From Belliella calami (GTDB taxonomy: Bacteria; Bacteroidota; Bacteroidia; Cytophagales; Cyclobacteriaceae): 64,000 nucleotides of DNA. Within the stretch, counting starts at the first letter, position 1; every line of letters starts with the position of its first letter. Position numbers and translations under genes: made by a program. A model generated the notes under the pieces. The model saw only the letters and a list, made by a program, of their open reading frames with translations, made no database searches and had not been told where the DNA came from. Positions 1-8,059 of the stretch are shown here, in pieces. The stretch spans positions 17,094-81,093 of the forward strand of contig NZ_JAKZGS010000006.1 of NCBI RefSeq assembly GCF_022549695.1, read 5' to 3'.

Positions 1-335
1 ATGGTGACAAAAAATCCCGAAGTCAAATGTATTACATTGAAAATATAAGCTGAGAATAAAGCTAAAATCCCAAACATCAACCATTCTGGATTTTTGAGAA
101 GTGGCCTTAATATTGTAAAGGAAATAAAACTAAGGATGATAAATGCTACCTTTAGATACAAAGTATCATCCCACAACTCCTTTAGCAGAAAGAAATCTAA
201 TATGAATAACATTAAAACTATACAGACTACACTCCAATAAATATAATTGGCTGCATCCCAAGTCTTCCTTTCTAATGTAGAATTAAGTGTTGAGGAAGAG
301 TCCTTATCGTTTGAAATAGGTAAATTAAATATCAT
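1..335 (-). CDS. Partial multi-pass membrane protein (N-terminal part)
   Basis: An open frame begins with ATG at 335 and reads through 111 codons to the window edge without a stop, so the C-terminus lies outside. After a polar N-terminus of about 30 residues it contains three clearly hydrophobic stretches (around residues 34-50, 60-75 and 85-100), typical of an inner-membrane protein. It is divergent from the GH5 gene at 476, with about 140 bp between. I do not recognise the family; a sensor kinase or polysaccharide-export membrane domain is possible but cannot be decided from this fragment. Confidence 0.6.
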   Translation of the reverse strand, partial: MIFNLPISNDKDSSSTLNSTLERKTWDAANYIYWSVVCIVLMLFILDFFLLKELWDDTLYLKVAFIILSFISFTILRPLLKNPEWLMFGILALFSAYIFNVIHLTSGFFVT

Positions 336-475
336 GGTGTTGAGGGTGATATCACAAATATGTCAAAATTTTTTCCTGAAAAAAATATTTTTAGGCATTC
401 TACTCAACTAAATCTTATATAGTTTTATGTAGTATTATTTAGTGAAAATTTAATAAATAGTTATCCTTAAGAATC

Positions 476-1477
476 ATGTTCAGTAAAAATCTTTACATAT
501 TACCTTTTATGTTTTTTGCTACTTTTTTGGTGTCTCCGAAATCATTTGCGCAAAAAATTGATCTCGGAATAAATTTGACCGGAAAAGAAAGAATTTGGGA
601 AAAAGAAAATTTTTTGGCCGAAGAGATTATTGATAATATCAAATTAATCCAAAAATCCGGATACAGTTCAATCCGCATTCCAATAGCTATCAATCATTAT
701 TTGAAAACCGACAGACACTTTTTGAAAGAACTTCAAAAGATAGTAAAATACACGGAGAGAAATAACATCCCATTGATCATAGCTTATTTTGGACATGATT
801 TATCGGAAAAAAATGCAAAAAAGAAAGCCAAAGAAATCTCTCAAGATTGGGTCAAAGTAATGAAAAGCTTAAAAAAAGATTCTAAAAACTTATATATAGA
901 ACTTGTAAACGAACCTAATCTGAACCCAAATACCTGGGAATCAATAGCTCCAGCAATAATCTCTGATGTGAGAAAAGTAAATCCACGCATTCCTATCATC
1001 ATCGGGGCTACTAACTTCAACAGCTTATTCGAATTGAGCAGGACCAAGCCATTCTCTTTTGAGAACCTCATTTATACTTTTCATTATTATGAACCCTATA
1101 TTTTCACCCATCAAGGGACCGCATGGACAGGTTCTCAAAATGCGACCATTGGAATCCCCTACCCTTTTCAGGAAAGTAAAATGCCAAAGTTAGCAGCTGA
1201 AGCCCAAGGAACGGAGGGAGAAATCAACCTTCGGGATTATGCACAAACAGGAAACAAAACCGCCGTAATCGATAAGATATCGCAGATCGTCGCTTGGGCT
1301 AATCGCAATCAGGTAAAACTTTGGTGTACAGAATTTGGCGCTACAGAGAATGCGGATAGAGCGTCCAGAATCTCATATTTGAAAGATGTCGAGGAAGTTC
1401 TGAATTCTTACCAAATCCCAAGTTTTGTTTGGGAATGGGATGGGAATTTTGGTGTAAAGGGAATACTTAAAGATTAA
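476..1477 (+). CDS. Secreted GH5-family glucanase/mannanase (cellulase-like)
   Basis: A 333-residue protein with an N-terminal signal peptide (hydrophobic core residues 8-24, probable cleavage after SFA). The rest is a single GH5 TIM barrel. The motif ELVNEPN carries the acid/base Glu146, HYYEP follows near residue 205, and WCTEFGA carries the nucleophile Glu286. The family hydrolyses beta-1,4-linked glucans or mannans by a retaining mechanism; the exact substrate cannot be read from the sequence. Length is normal for a catalytic domain without a carbohydrate-binding module. It lies just upstream of a SusC/SusD pair on the same strand, but a 659-bp gap with an inserted repeat separates them, so co-transcription is doubtful. 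Confidence 0.85.
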   Translation: MFSKNLYILPFMFFATFLVSPKSFAQKIDLGINLTGKERIWEKENFLAEEIIDNIKLIQKSGYSSIRIPIAINHYLKTDRHFLKELQKIVKYTERNNIPLIIAYFGHDLSEKNAKKKAKEISQDWVKVMKSLKKDSKNLYIELVNEPNLNPNTWESIAPAIISDVRKVNPRIPIIIGATNFNSLFELSRTKPFSFENLIYTFHYYEPYIFTHQGTAWTGSQNATIGIPYPFQESKMPKLAAEAQGTEGEINLRDYAQTGNKTAVIDKISQIVAWANRNQVKLWCTEFGATENADRASRISYLKDVEEVLNSYQIPSFVWEWDGNFGVKGILKD

Positions 1478-1639
1478 TATGAGTATCCGCAATGTTGCAC
1501 CTTGGTTAAAAAGTAACTTTGTAAATTGCGGATACTCGTCGGCAGACAACAGTTTACTGTCAACAGAACCACAAATCGTTCATCCGACATCCTATTGTTT
1601 GGCTACGTGCAAGAAAGCGGATACACATAAAGATTAATA
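1468..1639 (+). mobile_element. MITE-like element copy A with 12-bp direct repeats
   Basis: The perfect 12-bp direct repeat TAAAGATTAATA occurs at 1468-1479 and 1628-1639 and brackets a 148-bp insert. The insert begins GAGTATCCGCAAT (1481-1493), which pairs perfectly with 1525-1537 to give a 57-bp hairpin unit, and ends GCGGATAC (1617-1624), an inverted copy of the start. A copy of the same length lies at 54993-55162, and related copies at 41291-41496 and 24975-25137. There is no coding capacity. It abuts the GH5 stop codon; the left direct repeat overlaps the last GH5 codons. The hairpin could also serve as a weak transcription stop. Confidence 0.75.
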
Positions 1640-2136
1640 GTTTTTTCCGACTTCAAATATAATTTTTTAAGTAAATATTCATAAAAACTGATCACCAACG
1701 AGGTTTTAGATAGGTTTAGCACAACCATTTTATTTTTACACAACAGACTCGTATCTAGATAAATGTAAACAAAACACATATAAGATATATAGGCAAGCAT
1801 CCTCAATCACAAGTATTTTTCGAAACTTTATTTTAAAAATAATTTTTTTTATAAACATCATCATGTTTTATTATTTTTTTATATAACTTGAGGTGGGTTT
1901 TTGACATTTCTTCTACAAGAATTTTGTGATCAAGTATTAGAATAGGCAATCTTTGTTAAGGAATAATACTTAGAAACCATAAAGATTTTCATTAACCATC
2001 TGCTTGAATTTTATCAATATATTTTTAACCAAAACGAAACTCAAATGAAAAAAACTTAGATGCATGCCCCTACTAATTTGGTGGAATAACCCAAAACGAA
2101 TCAATTATAAACCCCAAACTAAAAAGCTAGAAAAAT
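1640..2136 (+). promoter_or_regulatory. Leader of the first SusC/SusD operon with candidate promoter
   Basis: This gene-free, AT-rich stretch precedes susC. The best Bacteroidota-type promoter is TTTG at 1923-1926, a 21-nt spacer and AATCTTTG at 1948-1955 (one mismatch to TAnnTTTG), which would give an untranslated leader of about 175 nt. A four-codon frame starting at 2045 is probably meaningless. No regulator-binding repeat is obvious. The promoter assignment is weak and rests on consensus spacing only. Confidence 0.3.
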
Positions 2137-5100
2137 ATGAAAAAATTCAACTCAAAAATTTTACTGATAGGTTTGCTGCTAGCAATAATCAGCTTACCTA
2201 CATGGGCACAACAACAAATCAGCGGTACTGTCAAAGACTCCAGTACAGGAGAGACACTTCCTGGTGTGAATGTCATCGTGGTCGGAACCAATACAGGCAC
2301 CACGACAGATCTAGATGGTCAGTTCAATCTGAACATTTCACCAGATGCATCTTTGAGGTTTAGCTACATTGGATATCTTCCACAGACTTTGAAGGTAGGA
2401 AGTCTTACAGAAATCGAGATCTTTCTGAAAGAAGATTCCCAAAACTTGGAAGAAGTGGTGGTCACAGCCATGGGCGTCAAAAAAGAAAGAAAATCATTAG
2501 GATATGCGTTTCAAGAGATTAAATCCTCGGACTTGGTAGACTCCAGAGAAAACAACATTGCGAACGCACTAGTTGGTAAAGTCTCGGGACTCCAAGTTAT
2601 GAGAAGTAGCAGTAGCCCTGCTGCATCATCTAAAATCATTCTTCGTGGATTCAACTCACTTTCTGGGGACAACCAGCCTTTGATAGTAGTTGATGGAGTT
2701 CCTCTCTCCAACTTTACAGGTGCTGCCAACAATGATTTTTGGAATCCAACTGCGGATATGGGTAATGGTTTAGGTGATCTTAACCCAGATGACATTGAGT
2801 CCATGTCTGTGCTGAAAGGTGGTGCAGCTTCTGCATTATACGGATCAAGAGCTGCAAATGGTGTCATTCTCATAACGACAAAATCTGGAAAAGACAGAGA
2901 AGGCACTGGTATAAGTTACTCTGCTACTGTGGGTTTTGAGAATATTTTCATGCAGCCTAATCTACAAAACAGATTTGGACAAGGATCCAACGGTGTCTAT
3001 GATCCACTTTCGGGAGATAGTTGGGGTCCAGAAATCACTGGACAGCTGGTACCTGATTGGACTGGGACTTCTACACCTATGCGTGCTTATGACAATCTTG
3101 GCAATTTCTTTAGAACAGGGAACAACACCACCCACAATCTATCTTTCCAACAATCTCTGAGCAAGAATACTACTATATACTCATCTGCAAACTACCTTCG
3201 TGACAATAGCAAAACACCTGGTGTTACACTTGATAGGATCAATTTGATGACCAGATTGACATCAAGCTTTGGAAAAAACGAACGCTGGATGACTGATATC
3301 AAAGTGCAGTATATGAATACCGATGCCAACAACAGACCAATTGGTGGCAACAATTCTGGCAATTACTATGGTACTGTCCTGACGATGCCAAATACGGTGG
3401 ATATCGCATCATTGAAAGCTGGAATGGATCAATTAGGTGCTCCTCAAGTGTGGTACAATCCGCAATCTAGCCAGGTAAACCCATATTGGGCAGCAAACAA
3501 TAGACTGAACCAAGATGTGAGAAACAGGTTTCTAATGAATGCAACTGTAAAGTACCAAATCAATGATTGGCTAGATGCTCAGTTCCAAGGAGGTTCGGAT
3601 ATCTTTACTACAAAGACGACAGGTAGAACATATACTGGTGCTCCAATCAACCCTAGTTACAGCATAGGTTTTGACAGTTTCTATGAAAACAACTTTATTC
3701 TGAGCTTGAATGCCCGTAAAGATGATCTCTATGGCAAATGGGGTGGTGCAGCTTCCGTCTATGGGCAGTTGATGAAAACATCCTTCTCTTCCCTATCAGG
3801 AAGTACTGGAGAACTTGAAGTACCCAATCTTTTTTTCCTAGGCAACGCTGTTGGAATGCCAGGAATTGGTGAAAGCTTCAACCAGAAGCAAATCAATTCC
3901 CTCTTCGCAACAGCAGAAATCAATTATGACAAATTTTGGTTTTTGAATGTAACAGGGAGAAATGACTGGTCATCATCGCTCGGACCAGGAAACAGAAGCT
4001 TTTTCTATCCATCAGTCAGTACATCTTTGGTCATAAGTGAGATGATTGGTAAAAATGGAGGCACAATCCCCAACTGGATGGACTTCGCCAAAGTGAGGAT
4101 TTCTTATGCAGAGACAGGCTCTGATCTTTCTCCATACCAAATTTTCAACGTGTATAATATAGGTAGAGACCCTCGTGGAAATACTACCGCAAGCAGAAGA
4201 GGAACCTTATTCAATGAAAACATTAGAAGCGAGTTGGTAAAATCCTTCGAAGCTGGATTTGACATGGTTTTTTTTGACAACAGATTTGGGATTGATTTCA
4301 CTTATTACAAAAGCAATGCAGTAAACCAAATTTTGACCATTCCAATGAACCCATTGTCAGGGTATACCGGTCGATTGGTCAATGCCGGAGATATCGAAAA
4401 CAAAGGTTTAGAAATCATATTCAACGCTTCTGTTTTGAGAAGCTATTCTGGACTTAACTGGGATATCAGCACGAATTTTTCACGCAACATCAATACGATC
4501 AATGAACTCCACGAAGAGGTAAGACAAGTACCATTGGGAGGATATGACAATGTAACTGTATTTGGAGAGGTAGGTCAGTTGTATGGTGCTATCTATGGTT
4601 CACGATTCAGAAGAGTCAAAGATGAAAGTAGTGAACATTTTGGCAAACTACACCTCAACGACCAAGGCTTGCCTATTGCAGACGACGGAATCCATTTGCT
4701 AGGAAACCAAACTGCGAAGTATCTTTTGGGTGTGACGAACACTTTTAAATACAAAAACTTTGCGCTTTCAGCCCAAGTTGACGGTAGATTTGGCGGTGTG
4801 TTCTTTGCCGGTACCAATGTAATGACCCAGCGTGCTGGCTTAGCCGCAGAAACTGTAGTGAATGGTAGAAGAGAGGAATTTGTAGTGGATGGAGTCATCA
4901 GCTCAGGTGAGCAGTTTGTACAAAACACTAATGCAGTATCTCATCAAAACTATTGGAATGCCGTGTCAGGAGTTGGGAATTTGGGTATCACAGAACAAAA
5001 TATCTATGATGCAACCAACGTAAGGTTGAGGCTTCTTCAAATGTCCTACAACATTCCAAAGAAAATATTGGGAGATTCATTTGTGAAAAGCTTACGAGTT

Positions 5101-5256
5101 TCGGTTACTGGAAACAATCTATTGATGCTAGTAAGCCATGCCAATGGAGTTGATCCTGAATCGGTATTTGCAACAAATACCAACGCTGTGGGTTTTGAAC
5201 TTCTTTCATTTCCAACATCCCGTTCCTACTTCTTTACAGCTGCTTTTGGATTTTAA
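2137..5256 (+). CDS. SusC/RagA-family TonB-dependent outer-membrane transporter
   Basis: A 1039-residue protein with signal peptide (cleavage near TWA-QQ, residue 24), a carboxypeptidase-regulatory-like beta-sandwich (about 25-100, with GTVKDSSTGETLPGVNV), the TonB box/plug region (from EEVVVTAMG at about 107 through LRGFNSLSG and VVDGVPL), and a 22-strand barrel ending in the typical C-terminal phenylalanine. It imports oligosaccharides across the outer membrane with the SusD-like lipoprotein encoded 20 bp downstream. The length is usual for the family. No HTCS or anti-sigma/ECF pair lies next to it, so its regulator is not visible here. Confidence 0.95.
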   Translation: MKKFNSKILLIGLLLAIISLPTWAQQQISGTVKDSSTGETLPGVNVIVVGTNTGTTTDLDGQFNLNISPDASLRFSYIGYLPQTLKVGSLTEIEIFLKEDSQNLEEVVVTAMGVKKERKSLGYAFQEIKSSDLVDSRENNIANALVGKVSGLQVMRSSSSPAASSKIILRGFNSLSGDNQPLIVVDGVPLSNFTGAANNDFWNPTADMGNGLGDLNPDDIESMSVLKGGAASALYGSRAANGVILITTKSGKDREGTGISYSATVGFENIFMQPNLQNRFGQGSNGVYDPLSGDSWGPEITGQLVPDWTGTSTPMRAYDNLGNFFRTGNNTTHNLSFQQSLSKNTTIYSSANYLRDNSKTPGVTLDRINLMTRLTSSFGKNERWMTDIKVQYMNTDANNRPIGGNNSGNYYGTVLTMPNTVDIASLKAGMDQLGAPQVWYNPQSSQVNPYWAANNRLNQDVRNRFLMNATVKYQINDWLDAQFQGGSDIFTTKTTGRTYTGAPINPSYSIGFDSFYENNFILSLNARKDDLYGKWGGAASVYGQLMKTSFSSLSGSTGELEVPNLFFLGNAVGMPGIGESFNQKQINSLFATAEINYDKFWFLNVTGRNDWSSSLGPGNRSFFYPSVSTSLVISEMIGKNGGTIPNWMDFAKVRISYAETGSDLSPYQIFNVYNIGRDPRGNTTASRRGTLFNENIRSELVKSFEAGFDMVFFDNRFGIDFTYYKSNAVNQILTIPMNPLSGYTGRLVNAGDIENKGLEIIFNASVLRSYSGLNWDISTNFSRNINTINELHEEVRQVPLGGYDNVTVFGEVGQLYGAIYGSRFRRVKDESSEHFGKLHLNDQGLPIADDGIHLLGNQTAKYLLGVTNTFKYKNFALSAQVDGRFGGVFFAGTNVMTQRAGLAAETVVNGRREEFVVDGVISSGEQFVQNTNAVSHQNYWNAVSGVGNLGITEQNIYDATNVRLRLLQMSYNIPKKILGDSFVKSLRVSVTGNNLLMLVSHANGVDPESVFATNTNAVGFELLSFPTSRSYFFTAAFGF

Positions 5257-5276
5257 GTATAAAAACGAGATAAATC

Positions 5277-7181
5277 ATGAAAAATATTATTTTAAAAACT
5301 ATCATACCAGCAATTTTGGGATTTTCCCTTGTGAGTTGCGAAGACTTTGATATCATCAATGATGATCCAATGGCTGCAAGTGCAGATCAGGTCCAGGTGG
5401 AATATTTCATCAATCAATCGATTATCGGAGCACAACAGAATCCCCATGTTGCCGAAAGGGCTTTTGTCCTTTATTGGAAAGGTGCCAGCATGCATCATTT
5501 AGGAGGAGGCATCGCACTGGGCACACACAATGATGGATGGTCTGTAGATTATTGGGGATCAGCATCCTCTTGGCTCAATGCAGCTTCTACTGCGATTCAA
5601 ATTGGCAACGAAAAAGCTGCTAATGGTTCTGCACAGCCATACAATGAAAACCTTATTCAAGTAGCAAGAATATGGAGAGCTTACTTAATATCAGAGCTAT
5701 CGGATAATTTTGGTCCATTACCGATTAATGCCTTCGAAGGAGTCAATCCAGAGTTTGTCTCTACAAAAGATGTGTATGACTATATGTTATTGGAATTGGC
5801 TCAAGCCCAAGCAGAAATAGACATTAATATTGCAAGGCCTACCAAACTCCAAAATCTCGACGCTGCATATATGTATGATTGGGAGAAATGGAAAAGGTTT
5901 GCCAATTCACTTAGAATGAGGTTATCAATGAGACTGTCTGAAGTCGATCCAGCAAAGGCTGCTTCTGAATTTCAGGCAGCTGTTTCTACAAATTTGTTCA
6001 TTGCAGATGCTTCGCATAATTTCACTGTAGAAGAACGTCCAGGATGGGATGATCTTACAGGCGTAATGTCTCGTGAATGGAATGCCCAATGGCTATCCTC
6101 AACCCTGAACAACCTCTATGTGGGACTAGGTGGTGTACCTACTCAGACACAAGTTGGCACACATTTACACGGCCACATCAGACCCGCAGATTACTTGGGA
6201 ATGTATTTTCCAGATCAATTTGCCGATCGCACGAATGATCCTGCAAAAGCACACTGGTTGGATGGACTTCCAGAAACGATGGATCCAAGGGCTTACAAAG
6301 CGTTCTTCATACCTGGAGATTTTGACAATCCAAACTATTCCCTTTTCCCTACATACACCAGTGATGCTAGAAACCAACAAGGATATTTATTGGAAACGAA
6401 TGGTGATACAGTGAGGATTGATGCCACATACACTTGGAATGCCTTCGCCAATGGTGATTGGGGAGCAAAAGGCACAAGAAACAGGCTACGAGGAATCGTA
6501 GGAAAAGCGCCAGGTCTGGGTCAACAGTTCAGAGGAAGCAACAGCAGAAGGGTGTTCTTCGGTAGTTGGGAGTCATACTTTCTCTTGGCAGAAGCTGGAT
6601 TGAGAGGTTGGACAGTGCCTTTGGGTGATGAGCAGGCATATGAGACTGGCGTAAGACATTCTTTCGAATACTTCAATGCAGGACAGTTTGTGGACGCTTA
6701 TCTAAATTCAGATGCTTTTAACAGGAACGGAACTTCAGTAAGGTACTCACACACTGAAGAGCCCCCAAATACTGTAGCAATGACTCACAGGATTGGAAAA
6801 ACAGGCCCTGTGACGACGTTTGATTATGCGTATCCAGTCAACAATCTCTACCAATCGGGTGCAATTAGAAATGATAAACTGACAAAAATCATTACGCAAA
6901 AATACTTGTCAAATGTACCTTGGTTACCTCTTGAAGGATGGAATGACCATAGAAGGTTAGGATTGCCATTCTTTGTGAATCCTGCTGTGGAAAACCCTCT
7001 ACCAAATCTTCCAGGTTTGAATTCTTCAACCTATATGACAAGTAGTATCGGTTTCTTCCCTCAGAGATTGCCATATCCATCCTCTTTGAGAAATGCAGAC
7101 CCAACAGGATATGCTGCTGCTAGTGCATTTTTGGGTGGTCCAGATGCCGTACTAACTCCTTTATACTGGGCCAAAAAGTAA
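5277..7181 (+). CDS. SusD/RagB-family (SusD-like_2) outer-membrane lipoprotein
   Basis: A 634-residue surface glycan-binding lipoprotein partnered with the SusC encoded 20 bp upstream. The signal peptide ends in lipobox LVSC, placing the lipidated Cys near residue 21, followed by acidic residues. The body has the helical TPR-like pattern of the SusD-like_2 group (for example the QSIIGAQQ and W-rich region 50-110 and the KRFANSLRMRLSMRLS motif at about 210). It is somewhat longer than most SusD proteins. The operon ends at a strong hairpin 29 bp downstream. Substrate is unknown; the only nearby enzyme on the same strand is the GH5 protein. Confidence 0.9.
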   Translation: MKNIILKTIIPAILGFSLVSCEDFDIINDDPMAASADQVQVEYFINQSIIGAQQNPHVAERAFVLYWKGASMHHLGGGIALGTHNDGWSVDYWGSASSWLNAASTAIQIGNEKAANGSAQPYNENLIQVARIWRAYLISELSDNFGPLPINAFEGVNPEFVSTKDVYDYMLLELAQAQAEIDINIARPTKLQNLDAAYMYDWEKWKRFANSLRMRLSMRLSEVDPAKAASEFQAAVSTNLFIADASHNFTVEERPGWDDLTGVMSREWNAQWLSSTLNNLYVGLGGVPTQTQVGTHLHGHIRPADYLGMYFPDQFADRTNDPAKAHWLDGLPETMDPRAYKAFFIPGDFDNPNYSLFPTYTSDARNQQGYLLETNGDTVRIDATYTWNAFANGDWGAKGTRNRLRGIVGKAPGLGQQFRGSNSRRVFFGSWESYFLLAEAGLRGWTVPLGDEQAYETGVRHSFEYFNAGQFVDAYLNSDAFNRNGTSVRYSHTEEPPNTVAMTHRIGKTGPVTTFDYAYPVNNLYQSGAIRNDKLTKIITQKYLSNVPWLPLEGWNDHRRLGLPFFVNPAVENPLPNLPGLNSSTYMTSSIGFFPQRLPYPSSLRNADPTGYAAASAFLGGPDAVLTPLYWAKK

Positions 7182-7209
7182 ATTATTAATTCAAATAGAG
7201 CTAATTCTC

Positions 7210-7242
7210 AAGGCTGTTCTACACTGTGTGTAGGACAGCCTT
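7210..7242. terminator. Bidirectional hairpin terminator after SusD
   Basis: A 15-bp stem (7210-7224 with 7228-7242, one G-T mismatch) closes a 3-nt loop and is followed by ATTTTT on the plus strand. It lies between two convergent genes and can serve both. Confidence 0.8.
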
Positions 7243-7247
7243 ATTTT

Positions 7248-7898
7248 TCAATTCTGTCTCAAAAACTTGTATTTCGACTGGTAGATTTTGTCCACTTTGG
7301 CAGAGTCCATTTCTTGGAAGATAGGTTTTGGCAATTCATAGTCTTGCCTTAATTCCTTGATTAACTGCAACAAGCCTCCACCTCCTGAATTGAAAAAAGT
7401 GGCTCCCCCTGCCCCATTAGGAATCACTCTTTCCATAAATTCACTAAATCCTCCCTTTCCTTCGGTAGGAATATACATGTAAACCGTTTTCATGACTGAA
7501 GTATTCTTTTTCAAATTGACCTCCAATTTACTTGGAACATAAGGTTTGGAAAGGATCAATTCTTTGAAATCACTTTCAGTCGGAAAAGGCCTGACTTCTA
7601 CTGCATCAAGTTCGCTCTCTTTAGGGAAAAGGTAAATAATCGCAGGCAAAGCATCTAAAGACACAGCCACCTTATTCAGCTCGTAACTTATATGGCTAAA
7701 TGTGACAATTTCATCGGCTTGCAAAACCAATTCAAAACGACCCTCCTTATCTGTAATTCCTTGATCATTTTTATAAAACACATGCACATTTTCGATAGGC
7801 AGCCCAGTGGTTCCATCCAATACTTTTCCTTTCCATGTCACTTCTTTTTTACCGGAAAAACCAAAAACTACTAAGATACATAAACAACTATACCACAT
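7248..7898 (-). CDS. Secreted carboxypeptidase-regulatory-like domain protein
   Basis: A 216-residue protein with a short N-terminal hydrophobic stretch (1-15) that should act as a signal. Residues 20-100 match the CarboxypepD_reg-like beta-sandwich (KGKVLDGTTGLPIENVHV, then DKEGRFEL), the same module found at the N-terminus of SusC proteins but here stand-alone. The C-terminal 110 residues include a Gly-rich patch (GGATFFNSGGGG) and no enzyme motif. Proteins of this build are common in Bacteroidota, with an envelope-associated but undefined role. It is monocistronic and convergent with the SusC/SusD operon. Confidence 0.75.
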   Translation of the reverse strand: MWYSCLCILVVFGFSGKKEVTWKGKVLDGTTGLPIENVHVFYKNDQGITDKEGRFELVLQADEIVTFSHISYELNKVAVSLDALPAIIYLFPKESELDAVEVRPFPTESDFKELILSKPYVPSKLEVNLKKNTSVMKTVYMYIPTEGKGGFSEFMERVIPNGAGGATFFNSGGGGLLQLIKELRQDYELPKPIFQEMDSAKVDKIYQSKYKFLRQN

Positions 7899-8059
7899 AA
7901 ATTCACAAAATTGATTTTTTGAATTTGGGTATAATCACAGATATAATAGCTATGATTTTTGGAGATTAGAGGTGGTTTTAACTTATAATAAGAGAATTAA
8001 CAATAGTTTAAGAAAATTTTAGATCAAACATTATTACCAAGCAAATCAATCCTGTTCGG

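Noticed and set aside
1481..1537. Repeat hairpins as integron attC sites
   Set aside because: No integrase or cassette array is seen, and the flanking direct repeats fit transposition better than site-specific insertion.
1603..1806. 67-codon minus-strand frame in the susC leader
   Set aside because: Starts in plain AT-rich sequence and ends in the mobile-element copy; no family resemblance.
2064..2363. 99-codon plus-strand frame overlapping the start of the first susC
   Set aside because: Mostly inside susC in another frame; the SusC reading has signal peptide and family motifs, this one has none.
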